The translations under genes and the position numbers were made by a program. Of a stretch of DNA of 64,000 nucleotides, positions 31,961 through 43,388 are shown piece after piece. How positions within the stretch are numbered: position 1 is the first letter of the stretch; every line of letters starts with the position of its first letter. This DNA is from Pilaira anomala. Its lineage: Eukaryota; Mucoromycota; Mucoromycetes; Mucorales; Mucoraceae. The notes beneath the pieces are model-generated. The model did not search any database and had not been told where the DNA came from. It worked only from the letters and a program-made list of their open reading frames with translations. Where the stretch lies: NCBI GenBank assembly GCA_025716855.1, contig JAIXMQ010000043.1, forward strand, positions 62,001 through 126,000, in the 5' to 3' direction.

Positions 31961-33874
31961 ATGTCAATAAATACCGTAAGTTTATATATCGTTCTCTTCT
32001 TGTGAATGCTATCCCTTTTTTTTTTTTTAATCTGTATATATATCTTAGATTGATGAAAAACCCGCTTTTAATGCACCTGAACTCTATGGTTATACTTTAC
32101 TCCTTGCATCTGCTGCTATCAATTATGTTCCATACGCGAAATACAAAGTAGCAAGTGATGCATTATTATACAGATTAAGAGAAAGAAATGATATCCAAGA
32201 TCATCCAAACACAACAGCTATTCCACCTAATTATATGGCTCCCACCATAACTGCTAATCTTGATCAAGTAATGTTATAACTTTGCTTACTAATTTCTCTC
32301 ATGCACTAAAAAAAAAAAAAAAAAAAAAAAATATATATATATAATAGCAAATCATTTCTCTCAGTTCAGACCATAAAAGTGTATCTCCCTTTTTATCTTT
32401 TTGGGATTATCATCAAGCTTATCTCAAATCCAAAACCACACCTACTCAAGTCGCCAATGCATTATTATCTAAATTAAAACAAACAAAAGACATGCACTGG
32501 ATGCGATTTCTGTCTCAAGATATCTTGCAACAAGCACAAGCATCCACCAGAAGATATCAATCGGGGACCATTCTCAGTCAAATGGACGGTATCTTTATCG
32601 CCATCAAAGAGGAAGTGGATATTGAAGGATTAGAGACAAAAGTAGGTACTTGTTTCATTCATGATAATTTACCTGCAACCGAGGACGCATATATGGTCGC
32701 CAGATTACGAAGTGCGGGTGCCATCATTATTGGGTCCACGATCATGAACGAATTAGGCTGGGACACATTTACTGTCAATCCAAACACTGGTATGCCCAAG
32801 AACCCCTATGATCCTGTACGTAGTTGTGGTGGTTCAAGTGGTGGTTCAGGTGGGATTGTGGCTGCTGGCTTGGTACCTGTGGCCATTGGTGCAGATGGAG
32901 GTGGATCGATTCGGATTCCATCTGCCTTTTGTGGGTTGTATGGTTTAAAGACAACCTATGCGCGTGTATCGGGTCATGGTGGTGCTACGGTAGATCCTAC
33001 TGTAGGAAGTTATGGTCCCATGGCCGCTACAGCAGATGATATGGCCATCACTTATTCTCTTATGGCTGGTGCTGATAAAAGTGACCCACATACTTTATTT
33101 CAACCTATCGTCAATCTCTCCAAATACAACAAGTATCAAAATTTATCTGATCTTGTGATTGCTACCACCCCTGATTGGAATCAAAGTGTAGTGGAACCTG
33201 CTATTCTTGAGAAATTGAATCATTTCAAAAGTTATTTAGGAGGTTTAGGTGCACGTTTTATTGAAATTGAAATTCCTGATCTTGACATTTGTGGCACAGG
33301 TAAAACAAAGCAAAATATATATATATATAAAAAAAAAAAAAATTCATTGATTTAAAATATGTGTGTAGCACATAGTGTAACGATTTGTAGTGAAATGTAT
33401 ACTTATGCTTCAAGTCAATCCGAAAAATTTAGTTCTTTCTTACCACAAACGAAATTATTAGCGGGTACAGCCAGTGCTTTAGAGTCTAGAGACTATGTAC
33501 GCGCACAACAAGTTCGAACTCGCATGATGAAGCATATGCGTAACATATTTGAAAATCAACAAGTGGATTTAATCTTATGTCCTACCACAGCCATTCTTGC
33601 ACCTGAAATTCCAGAAAAGGCTCACAAGTATGGTATGTCCAATGCCAAGATGACGATGCAAACCATGGTGTATTGTACACTTGCCAATCTCACAGGTATA
33701 CCTGCTGTCTCTGTACCTGCTGGATTTCATGAAGGTTTACCCGTTGGTTTACAGTTCATGGCTGCTTGGTGGAATGAAGCTTTATTATGTCGAGTCGCAA
33801 AGGCTTGTGAACGTGCACCGGGTGTTGAACGAAAGCGTCCTGAACATTGGTTTGCTGTAGAAAGTTTAATTTAA
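31961..33874 (+). CDS. Amidase-signature family hydrolase
   Basis: Four exons, 31961–31975, 32049–32267, 32348–33299 and 33369–33874, in phase, give 563 residues. The catalytic Ser-cisSer-Lys triad of the amidase signature family is visible: Lys in FIAIKEEVD, the Gly/Ser loop CGGSSGGSGGIVAAG, and the nucleophile region GADGGGSIRIPSAFCGLYG. C-terminal GIPAVSVPAGF and LPVGLQFMA are also typical. The enzyme cleaves a carboxamide; the substrate is not predictable (acetamide, fatty-acid amide, urethane or GatA-like). The architecture is closer to fungal acetamidase/FAAH-like proteins than to mitochondrial GatA. The first exon encodes only five residues. It converges with the acyl-CoA ligase 150 bp away. 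Confidence 0.9.
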
Positions 33875-33916
33875 ATCTTTTATATCGTGCCGCAAATTCA
33901 AAAAAAAAAACTAATT

Positions 33917-33923
<7 letters not shown>

Positions 33924-33953
<30 letters not shown>

Positions 33954-34021
33954 CATTACTAATACGTTAAATTATTATCAATAAAATAAAAAAACGACAA
34001 CATATATATATATATATATAT
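33924..34021. repeat. Two (TA)n tracts between convergent genes
   Basis: TA repeats at ~33921–33951 and ~34002–34021 separate the amidase and ligase stop codons. AATAAAATAAAA (33980–33991) may serve 3' processing. Confidence 0.7.
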
Positions 34022-34024
34022 TTA

Positions 34025-34563
34025 TTATAATTTAGATTTTTCTTTCTTTTTATAAAGTTCTCTTAAATCCTTTCGTAATATTTTTCCAGACACACTTTTA
34101 GGCACGACCTCAATAAACTCAATCCCTCCTCTCAATCTCTTGTACTGAACCACTCGCTCATTGACATAATCATGAATCTGTTGCTCTGCTTCGAGCGGCG
34201 TCAAGGACTTCTTGCTAGCTGGAGTCAATACAATATAAGCACGTGGCACCTCAGTTTGTTTCTTGGGGTCGTAAATGCCAATCACGGCTACATCAGATAC
34301 AATTGGACTTTCGAGCAAGAGACTTTCAAGTTCGGCAGGTGCAATCTGGAAAGCGTTGTATTTAATCAGTTCCTTGGATCGATCGACGATGTACCAGTTG
34401 CCTAATGTATCAAAGTATCCAATATCTCCTGTATGAAGGTATCCATCCTTATCGATCGTTTCGGACGTGGCTTCTGGGTTATTGAGGTAGCCTATCATTA
34501 CAATTGGACCTTTAATACAGATCTCACCTTGTTCTCCACAGGAAAGTTCTGTTGTAATGTTTT

Positions 34564-34599
<36 letters not shown>

Positions 34600-36111
34600 G
34601 CATTTTTATATTACCCTTGCCATTTTCATCAATCACAATGGCATGAATACCACTAATCATACGACCTACGGAACCTGGAACGTACGTTTCAACTGTCTGA
34701 TAAGATATAACGGATGCAGCCTCTGTCATTCCATACCCCTATATAATCAAAAGTTATATAAAAAATTAAATCGGATGTCTCTTTCTTGACCTTTATATAT
34801 ATATATATATTACCTGAAGCACAGGACTTTTAAATTTCTGATAGATTTGATCTGACAAACCAGCTGAAACAGGTGCAGCACCTGCATGAAAGCCCAAGAC
34901 ACTTGAGAAATCGTACTTGTCAACAATCTCTGGGGAATTGACGAGATGTAAAAGCATAGGAGGTACAACATATAAGGAAGTGACACGATACTTTTCAACC
35001 GACTGACAGAATTGTTCTAGGTCGTATTTTGACATTAAGATGGAGGTTCTTCCTTCGTATACGTTCATATGGATGAATCGGAAGATGCCTAGGATATGGA
35101 AAAGTGGTACGACGCCGAGTAAGGGACCTTCGACGGCATTTAAAGAGCCTGAACTCATTGAGTTTGATAGTTCGATACTGTTGGCAATAAAATTATGATG
35201 GCTAAATACAAATATTTTTGGAGAGAGAGGGAGGGGGTATTTTTTTTTTTTTTTTTTTTTAGTTTAGGTAATGTGGTTTTAAGTTGTTTTATATTGATTA
35301 TGTTACCTAATCATGACACCTTTTGGTGGTCCTTTTTTTTTTAAAAAAAAAAATGTTTTTAGTTTTATTCTATGATACGGGTTGTTATTTTTTTTTTCTG
35401 TTTGTGTATTACCTGTTGTACCACTAGAGAAACATAAATAAGCTAAAGTAGATCTGCATTCTGCATCAGAAAGTTTAATTGGGTTGGCTTCTTGTGATCC
35501 TTTCACAATAACGGACTTCCAGTTAGGTACTCTCTTTTTTGGATCATCACAAATAGACCATACATTCGACCTTGGAATGCCTACTTGCTCTGCAGCTTCT
35601 AGTGCAATATCCAAATTAAACGGATGAGCAATCACGTATTTCGATTTAGATAAAACCAACATCTTTTCAAGCTCAAATTTTGTAAATAATGGATTCGTAG
35701 GACATACGTTTCCTCCTATGACAAAGAGTTAATATTTTGTTTTATGATAGTTATAGAATTTCCCCCTTTTTTTTTTTTTCTTACCTGCGGCTAATATAGA
35801 TAGAAAAATAGAAGGGACACAGATCTATAAAAACGATAAGTATGATATATTTGAAACCATTCCTTTTTTTTTTTTCTTCTTCTTCTTACATTGTTTGGGG
35901 AATAAACACAAATCGAATCATTTTTTTTCATACCAATATCCAAGAAACCAAATGTAGCTTGTTTTACCAACCTTTTAAAATCACCATAATTTATTGATTC
36001 TTCTGTATCGGCATCAATATAAAGAGGATGGCTGTCAGATGTATTACGGCTGTTGGTAAGTACGAGATCAACTAGGTTAGTAAATTCGTACGTATTCTCT
36101 TTAAAAGTCAT
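34025..36111 (-). CDS. Acyl/aryl-CoA synthetase (4-coumarate–CoA ligase-like) with PTS1
   Basis: Seven exons (complement): 36111–35890, 35824–35785, 35715–35413, 35331–35307, 35201–34814, 34738–34615 and 34548–34025, in phase, give 541 residues. ANL-superfamily motifs are in order: AMP-binding P-loop FSSGTTGPPKGVM split over two exons, VVPLFHILG, YGMTEAASV, LHTGDIGYFDTLGNWYIVDR, then KYNAFQIAPAELE and the adenylation Lys in GGIEFIEVVPKSVSGKILRK. It activates a carboxylate with ATP and joins it to CoA. The C-terminus ends in Ser-Lys-Leu, a canonical peroxisomal targeting signal, so peroxisomal fatty- or aryl-acid activation is likely. The substrate is unknown. Exon 4 is only 25 nt. Confidence 0.93.
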
Positions 36112-37085
36112 GATAAAACGGATAAAGAGAGAGAGAGAGAGAGAAGAAGATAATAATAATAAAAATTTGTGTGCGTAAGAGGCGAATATATAGTTTTTTT
36201 TAAAAAAAAAATCTCCTGTGTAAGGGGAAAGAAATACATTGGCTTAGTTTTTTCTGAATCACAGTGGCTTTAGCACGATCTAGCCAATCTATTTTCTACT
36301 TGGTCTATTAATAGTTTGCGTAGAGCCTTGTATTATAATGAATATTGTATGTTATATGCTATAACTACTTTTTTATTTTTCATAAGTGATAACATTATAC
36401 TCCAAAAAAAAAACATAGGCAATATGAAATAATGGTTGATATAGAGTGTGGTAAGTTAAATACGCGTTGAAATCAGTAAATAAACTTTAAATACAAGTTT
36501 TTTTTTTTTCTGTTAAATCATGAGGAGCACATTAATGACTTCGCCTTTGGCACACAAAATTTATTAATTACATTGATCGAGGCTGAGTATCACACCTATC
36601 ACTATACGCTTTGTCGCATGACTAAAAAAAAAAAAAGTATCCCCTTTTTTTTTTTACATTAGTTTAAAGAAAAAAAAATTGTAAAGTGGAAAAATGTGAG
36701 CATTAAACTATTTAGTTGTCAACTGTAGACTGAAGTATGAAAGATAATATTTTACGACTAACAAGTCTTTAAAAACGTAGTATTGTCAGTGCCATTATTC
36801 AACAAAGGGATAATTATCAGAATGAACAAGAGCGGGAAGTATAATAGAACTTCACAAAGAAATAAGAAGGAATAAAAGCTAACGATGACCTTTGGTAGTA
36901 GTAATCGATAATGGATTCTTAGAGGGGTGGCTTTAGGGATGTAATTCAATACAAAGGGAAATTATAAGCAATGAAAGTATTAGAAAAGGATAACAATCAA
37001 ACCGAAGAGTGAATACCAGTAGGTTTTAATACGCTACAACAATATTATAAGCTTCCCTGTTAAACACATTGAGAAGTACTGAGGT
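36112..37085. other. Start of repeat-rich region; upstream of the ligase gene
   Basis: A GA microsatellite (36126–36144) and a T-to-A tract lie just upstream of the ligase gene. The remainder is AT-rich without coding signal. Confidence 0.45.
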
Positions 37086-37300
37086 TCGCTAAAGTCCTCC
37101 TATGTCTCGCCAAAGTCCCTTTATACTTCTCTCACATAATTTCACCGGTGATACATAGAAAAAATTTGGTGAGGCATATAAAAAAAACTTTAGTGAGGCA
37201 TATAAAAAAAACTTTGGTGAGGCATACAAAAACTTTGGTGAGGCATACGAAAACTTTAGTGAGGCATGATGTTGTGTGTTCTGAGGATGCTTATAGGGGG
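37086..37300 (+). repeat. Minisatellite of ACTTTGGTGAGGCATA units with inverted copies
   Basis: Five tandem units of (A)n-CTTTRGTGAGGCATAYRA occupy ~37159–37268. The reverse complement (CGCCAAAGTC, GCTAAAGTCC) occurs at 37087–37120, so units face each other around ~37140. Related units recur reversed at 40085–40150. Confidence 0.8.
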
Positions 37301-37355
37301 AGTTTTTTTTTTTTTTTTTTTTTTTGTTACAGCGGATATTTTCTGCTAATGAAAT

Positions 37356-37468
37356 CATCGGGAAAAGGAGAAAAAAGTGAATTTTTAGGTTAAAACGAGG
37401 CTGTTACAAACTGCCAGTACATTCCGATAGCAAAGCCCCTACGCTACGTTTTTATAACAGCCTCGCGC
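37356..37468 (+). repeat. Rearranged TIR modules with a hairpin
   Basis: The block AAATCATCGGGAAAAGGAG…TTTTTAGG (37356–37390) matches the inner part of the inverted termini at 55.5/56.65 kb. The block at 37407–37449 (AGCAAAGCCCCTACGCTACG) matches their outer part, but in swapped order. CGAGGCTGTTACAAA and TTTTTATAACAGCCTCG form a hairpin around the second block. Confidence 0.6.
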
Positions 37469-37564
37469 CTGCCGTGGGTTCTATGATCGCACTCAATGTT
37501 TTATAATAGGCCACTCGCTATGGTAAAAAAAACTTGGTTCTCGGAGCGGCTTGTAATAATGTCT

Positions 37565-37775
37565 ATTCAATAGTTCCCAGTTCATGGTTTTTCAATAGTT
37601 CACAATCAAAGTGTTTTCAATAGCTCATAATTGATGTTTTTTTCAATAGTTCATAATCGCAATTTTTTTTTAATTTGCTCATTATCGATGTTCTTTCATT
37701 AACTCACAATCAATGTTTTTTTATAGTTCTCAGTTAATTTTCTTTCAATAGTTCACAATTAGTGTTTTTTTTTTT
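37565..37775 (+). repeat. Diverged ~32-bp tandem repeat
   Basis: Six to seven units of TTTCAATAGTTCACAATCAATG-like sequence separated by T-runs. Units differ by several substitutions. It is non-coding. Confidence 0.75.
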
Positions 37776-38429
37776 AGTATTTGGCGTACACTTTCTCATC
37801 AGTATTTGAAGTACACATTGTCATTTGAAGTATGAACAACAGCAGTAGAACTAAATTTTTATCCAAAATAGCATCTTTAACTGATCTCCAGTGGTTTTGT
37901 TATTTATTATGCTATTTTACTACTGTCTGAAGAAATTCACTACAGAAAAAAAAACTTAGACGTATTCTATCTGCGGCATATTTTTAAGAGAATTTATGTA
38001 GAATACTAATTTAGAACAATTATTTCTGTATTGATGAGGATAGTTTGTGCGAAACTTTTCGGCAATTTTAGATAATTTAAGACAGCTGGGGATGCTCTAA
38101 TTTGTTGCCTGCGGGGGGTTTTAAAAAGTTTTTGAGATAACTATGTAACTATTGATCTGACTTGATTCAACTACTAATAACCTGTTTTCATCTTTAGTCT
38201 TGCTTCACCCGACACTCTTCTATATAATAAGCACATAGCCTATTTCGTTCATAGCTTTCACAACAAAAGAAAAGCGATGAATTCTACAACTGTCTATAAC
38301 GACGAAAACCCTTTCTTGTCTTATTTATTTATCCTTTTATTCGGTCATTTTTAAACATGAAGTTCATCCAATATTCTGTCAGTTATTTTTCTAAATACTT
38401 GAATAAAGAGCCTTTGTAATCAATTTTAA
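37776..38429. other. AT-rich spacer
   Basis: Contains a short duplicated phrase (CAGTATTTGNNGTACAC at ~37791 and ~37801) and otherwise no recognisable feature before the reverse-transcriptase fragment. Confidence 0.4.
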
Positions 38430-39005
38430 CAAATTATTGGTCAATTTATTTGCAAGAAGTAGTTACTTTATTTTCGAAGAGATGGCGTCCCATTTTGTTA
38501 ATCAACACTGATGCTAAGGTTTTCACCAAACTGCTGAATGCTCGTGTTATTGCACAGGCTGACCACTTTATCAATTCGTTTCAAACCGGTTTTCTAAGGG
38601 ATAGATTTATTTCTGACAATGGTCTTCTCATGATGAAGCATGTCATGGATTATGCAAAGTAAACTCGATCTGATTGTCTCGGCTTACTTTTGGATCAAGA
38701 TCGTGTCCACCCGAGTTATCTCAGAGAGGCGTTACTCAAATTTGGGTTTCCATCGATTTTAGTTGATAGTTTGTGTACTCATCTTCGGCTAAATATCAAT
38801 GGGGTTTTTTTTTCTCATCCTATCCCTCGAGACCACGGTCTAAGGCAAGGTAATTATATCTCTACTATTTTATTTAATTTAGCTTTTGAACCTTTGTTTC
38901 GAAAGATCCTCAGTGATTCTTCTTTCTCAGGTTTCAAGCTTCCATCATCAAACCTTCCTATTCTCAATTTAAAAATATGCGTATTTACCAATGAAACTAG
39001 CAACA
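38430..39005 (+). pseudogene. Non-LTR (LINE) reverse transcriptase fragment
   Basis: The frame reads RWRPILLINTDAKVFTKLLN, then NSFQTGFLRDRFISDNGLLM, a TAA stop at 38660–38662, then in the same frame LGLLLDQDRVHPSYLREALL and SHPIPRDHGLRQGNYISTIL. These are finger/palm motifs of LINE reverse transcriptases (W-R-P-I-x-L-x-N…D, G-F…R…D, L-D…A-Y-D-R-V, G-x-R-Q-G). The segment between L-L-D and D-R-V is deleted and the YxDD motif is absent, since the homology stops at ~38960. Endonuclease and RNase H parts are not seen. Confidence 0.8.
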
Positions 39006-39114
39006 ACGGAATACTGACCAATACTGACCATGTAAATAATTAAAAGGGGTTCTTTAGTCAGGAACTACATAAATTGTTATCCAATCCGGTAGATATTATC
39101 TACAATTAAATATG

Positions 39115-39205
39115 GTCAATTCGAAAGAGTAGAACTTACTCATTCGAAAGAGTAGAACTTACTCATTCAAAAGAGTAGAACTTACTCATTCAAAAGAAGC
39201 AGAAG
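39115..39205 (+). repeat. 26-bp tandem repeat
   Basis: About 3.5 near-perfect units of TTCGAAAGAGTAGAACTTAC plus TCA. Confidence 0.9.
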
Positions 39206-39389
39206 AGTTGGGCATAGATTCATTTAAACCCATAAAAAAGATTACCCTGATTCAAACAAGATTCATCAGGATATTCAAGATATAAAAAGATAATGATTAG
39301 TTTAATTTAGAGGAGTTTTTTCAGTTTTATTTTTACTTAATAAATCAACTCTAAGTCTTTTTTCGTTACAATTACTGATTGTCCACAAA

Positions 39390-39595
39390 AAATAGTGGTG
39401 CGAAGTTAGAGAGAAAATTGTGAAGTTAGAAAAAAAAAAAGTGCGAAGTTAGAGAAATGAATGTGCTCTTAGAGAAAATAAATGTGCTCTTAGAGAAAGT
39501 AAATGTGCTCTTAGAGAAAGTAAATGTGCTCTTAGAGAAAGTAAATGTGTTCTTAGAGAAATTAATGTGAAGTTAGACGGTGAAGTTAGACAATT
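39390..39595 (+). repeat. Compound 21-bp / 14-bp tandem repeat
   Basis: Four to five units of AATGTGCTCTTAGAGAAAGT are flanked on both sides by GTGAAGTTAGA/GTGCGAAGTTAGAGA units. The two unit types share the TTAGAGAAA core. Confidence 0.9.
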
Positions 39596-40764
39596 ATGGG
39601 CTAGGATTTTTTTTGTACATACATAAAATTAGAATTTTATTAAATTGTTATGAGAGATTATATTATATCTTTATATAATTACACATGCTCTAGCATCCTT
39701 CATTACTTTACCATACTATAATTTTATCCCCTTCTATAATTATCTAATTGGCTACTAATATATAAATAATATCATTGTCTCTATGGTCAACAAGCCTCTT
39801 TTATAATTATCAGGTACAGCAACCAGTTACAGTACTTTGGGACCTTTTATCTTACATATTTTCAACAACATGTTATTGTTATAGATTACTATTCATGGCT
39901 ATGTTTAACAATTCGTATTTACTTGGCTTGTTTAACTTTTATTTATTATACATAACCAAACACTTATTGTATCTTCTAATAAAGTTTAGTTTTTTATTTT
40001 TGCAGTTTGATTATTAACCTTTTTTATTACTATTTTTATTGCATTTTTATTTCGTTGAAAATATCTTATTTTAAGCATCGTTCATTGTACATCCTCAGAA
40101 ATCAACATCATGCCTCACCAAAGTCCTCCTATGCTTCGCCAAAGTCTTTCACAGTGTTAAAACAAAAATACCTCGAAGATTCTGCTATCGCTGTTTACCA
40201 ACTATTTATTTATTTATCGCGTGGTTAATAAATCTAAAAAAAAATCCGTCCAATAACCTCACTGTAAATTTTCTGAATACCCAAAATATGCATAAAATAA
40301 AGTGTGATTTTTTTAAATAAAATAAGTTTCTAGCATGTCATATTACATTATAATAAAAAAGTAAGCAATTACTAGGGGCAAAAAGCACAAAAAAAAGAGT
40401 CTTCTGGAATTTAACTCTTTCTTTTTCCTATCATCAATATTTTATAGAGTTGAAAAAAAAACTAGATTTGCCTCAAAAATGTATAAAAAATTAAAAAAAT
40501 AGGTAAATAAAAAAATAGCTTATTGTTTAGATTTAATTATTGTTTATTGTGTACATAAATAAAAAAAAAAAACTTAAATTTCTTTGATTTATAAGTTTAA
40601 ATTTGTCAAAGTGAAATAATTGGCATGACAAAAAACTACATCACATAAAAAAATTGCAAATAGTCTTATCATCTTTTTGCTGTGAACTTATTATCTATTT
40701 AACTACATAAAATAAAATATCATTCTCTATCAACAACGCTTCCAACAGCAATATTGAACCTTAA
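39596..40764. other. AT-rich spacer left of the Harbinger transposase
   Basis: Contains the reversed minisatellite units at 40085–40150 (CATGCCTCACCAAAGTCCTC). No coding domain was recognised in the Phe/Tyr-rich frames. The left terminus of the Harbinger element should be here but was not identified. Confidence 0.4.
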
Positions 40765-41874
40765 GTTTTAGTTCGAGAAAGTAACAATGAAGTTCCTGAA
40801 CAAAATTCAAGTAAAAGACACATTTTTCCTCGCTTGCCTGGAAGCCAACGTCTTGACTACAAGGCCATCCCTGACGAGAAAGCAAGAGAGAACTTTCGTT
40901 TTACTTACCTTCAATTAGTTAGAATTACGAAAGCCATGGGTTTTGATGGAAGAATTGCAATTAGAGCAACCGAAACCACAACAAAACACGTTTTTTATGT
41001 TTCAGGTTTGGAAGCGATTGCAATTGTTTTGGCTCGACTTGCAAGACCCACCTCATATGGCCAATTGGAAAGTGTATTTGGAATGGGAAAAAGCGAACTT
41101 TGCCACATATACTATACTACATTGGTTATTTTGTTTACGAAATATGAGAAAGGGCTTATATTTAACCATTTGCACTTCCACGAATTGAATCTCCAACGAT
41201 TCAATGATGCCATTCAACGAAAACAATCATGTTTTCCTGATTTTGTAGGATTCATTGATGGATCCAAGATAAAAATTGCCCGTCCAACCGAAGATCAGGA
41301 GGTCAATTATAGTGGCCATGATAAGACACACGAATTACGCTTTCAAGCAATTGTCACTCCAGATGGCATCACTTGTAGCGTGTATGGTCTGTATTACGGA
41401 TCAATTCATGATCAAAGAATTATCAACATTAGTGATACGAATGAAAGACTTCGTGAAGTATTGGATCGCGGCTTTTTGGGTGGTCACCACTATCACCTTT
41501 ACGGTGATAAAGGTTATATGAACACCAATTTAGTAGCCCGACCTTACAGCATGTATGAGGTCAACGTAAATCCAATCTACCAAGCCGCCAATGATATCAT
41601 GAAACCACTTCGGGTAGTCGTAGAATGGGAAATTGGTCACGTTAAGACTTTGTTTTCGAGTTTTAAACTTGAAGATTCAAACAAGTTGGGGGAGAGTAGA
41701 TTAGCAATGGAAATTCACATTACTACATTGTTCAAAAACATTCAAGTTTGTCTAAAAATAAGAAATGAAACTTCAATTTTCTTCCAAATTGATGCTCCAG
41801 TATTGGAAGAGTATCTAATTAGATTAAAATGTGATGATGAGAGAGAAGCAAAGGCTCGTATAGCGTCCTTATAA
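40765..41874 (+). CDS. PIF/Harbinger-type DDE transposase
   Basis: The frame is open from the codon after a TAA at 40762–40764 to the stop at 41872–41874. No ATG occurs in frame before 40936, so a short upstream coding exon is likely missing, or the copy lost its start. Motifs of DDE_Tnp_4 enzymes: KARENFRFTYLQLVRITKAM, LARLARPTSYGQLESVFGM (HTH region), FIDGSKIKIARPT (first Asp), LYGDKGY (second Asp) and VVVEWEIGHVKTLFSSF (Glu). The full DDE triad is therefore kept. No internal stop is present, so the protein may be recent. The convergent gene at 41928–43128 is its probable accessory protein. Confidence 0.85.
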   Translation, partial: VLVRESNNEVPEQNSSKRHIFPRLPGSQRLDYKAIPDEKARENFRFTYLQLVRITKAMGFDGRIAIRATETTTKHVFYVSGLEAIAIVLARLARPTSYGQLESVFGMGKSELCHIYYTTLVILFTKYEKGLIFNHLHFHELNLQRFNDAIQRKQSCFPDFVGFIDGSKIKIARPTEDQEVNYSGHDKTHELRFQAIVTPDGITCSVYGLYYGSIHDQRIINISDTNERLREVLDRGFLGGHHYHLYGDKGYMNTNLVARPYSMYEVNVNPIYQAANDIMKPLRVVVEWEIGHVKTLFSSFKLEDSNKLGESRLAMEIHITTLFKNIQVCLKIRNETSIFFQIDAPVLEEYLIRLKCDDEREAKARIASL

Positions 41875-41927
41875 AATATTTTTGTTACAGTTTTTTTTAT
41901 TTATTAATTATTTATTTAACGCATATT

Positions 41928-43128
41928 TTATTGTGATGGAGGTGGTGGAGGTGGGTAGGGAAGGGGGTAAGGGAGGGAAGAAAGACGAAGCAAGAGTTGG
42001 TTGACAGTTTCTTGTAAACCTGTAAGAAACTGTTGCTGCATTTGGTCCTGTCGATGCTGCAGCTGTTCAAGTCGATGTGTTATCTTACCCAACTCTTGCA
42101 ACATGTTTTGGTTATCCCCCTTGATAACCAAAATATCATCTTCAATCTTTCCAAGGGTTCTGTTCTCGTTCTGGATTAAAGTCTCAATATCTTCTAACAC
42201 CAGTTGCTGGTCTAGTCTTCGTCTATCCTCTTCTGGAATAGTTGATGAGGATCCTGGGGCCTGATGTTCTTTGTTGGTGGCTGGAATCACATTTTTTTCC
42301 CAGCTGATACCTTTCAGATAGTCTGGTAGATAATTTAACGGGTCATTTAATGCACGTAACGTTTGCATTACTTGTCTATTACGCCTTTCGGTTAAATCTT
42401 CATCAGCAGCCAATTCTTTTTCTTTTCCTTTTCCCTTTGACTTTTCAAGTGTAACATCCTTCATCTAAAATTGTATTATATTGAATAGTTTTGCTTTAGT
42501 TTTGACTGTTTTTAGGGGTTTCAAAAGATACTTTATTTGATAACAATAAAGAACCAACTAAAAAAAGAGGGTACATATAATTGTTATCACGATCCTTAGT
42601 CAATTACAAGAGTAACCTTACCAAAATATTGGTTAATTTAAAGTGAGATAAATTATAAAAGTTATATATAAATAAAAGGAGATCCTTTTATAAGCATGGC
42701 AATAAAACAAAATAATTAAGCATAAGTCCAAACAATAATTGACGATTGAGTTTGTACTCAGCAAAAGAAAAACAGGAAAAGTGACGATTCATAATTCAAT
42801 ATGTATAAAAAAAGGTCAGAAAATTCATTTGGTCTATTAAATCCTCATCAATCAACTTACTATTTCTGCATAATCTAACTCTAACTCTTTTAGTTGTACA
42901 GGTTCACTAGAAAGACTCCTTTCTTTTTTCTCTGTTCTAGGAGCTAACTGAGCTAATCTTGCAAGATACTGCTGTATTCCACTTTTTGTAACTTTTCTGG
43001 CGCCATTTGCTTGATTCACCAGGACTTCAATTTTTTTTCCATGTTTCCGAAAGGGCTTTACCGGTTTGTTTGTGGACAGCGAGATCTTTAGCTACCTGTA
43101 CTACAACACGTTTTCTTTCGTCACTCAT
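41928..43128 (-). pseudogene. Harbinger accessory (Myb/SANT-like) protein with one frameshift
   Basis: Two exons (complement) ~43128–42861 and 42464–41928, joined in phase. The N-terminal part reads MSDERKRVVVQVAKDLAVHK, then after an A8 tract (43031–43038) the frame shifts to KIEVLVNQANGARKVTKSGI, QQYLARLAQLAP. Exon 2 starts MKDVTLEKSKGKGKEKE, has LNDPLNYLPDYLKG, a long Gln-rich coiled-coil (EDIETLIQNENRTLGKIEDD) and ends in poly-Pro. PIF/Harbinger elements carry a second gene for a DNA-binding partner of the transposase; convergent location and composition support this. The frame upstream of 43128 runs into the Gypsy LTR at 43204, so the true start may be lost. Confidence 0.6.
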
Positions 43129-43204
43129 CCGACCAGGAATGACACGTTTTCTATTATCTCCAAGAATGACGAATTCTTTATTTGTGAAATGTTTGAGTTA
43201 TTAA

Positions 43205-43388
43205 TGAGATAGAACAAACGAAAATAAAGTGCAATAAAAATATGTAACAAAGGTTGAATAATCAGACTGCAAAAATAAATTAAACTTTATTAGAAGATAC
43301 AAAAATCATATTAGTATACATAGAAAAATAGAAGGAAGTTGAGAGCATATGATAATTATATGAGAATATAATGTACTCGTTCACAACA
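43205..43388 (-). repeat. Gypsy LTR (3' LTR)
   Basis: 184 bp, TG…CA ends, adjacent to the C11 run at 43391–43401 (polypurine tract on the other strand). Compared with its partner it has an extra block near 43307–43330. Confidence 0.9.

Noticed and set aside
37159..37268. CRISPR-like array
   Set aside because: Units are contiguous with only A-run differences and no unique spacers; it is a fungal minisatellite.
40785..40910. ATG at 40785 as the Harbinger transposase start
   Set aside because: It is in a different frame from the DDE domain and meets a stop.
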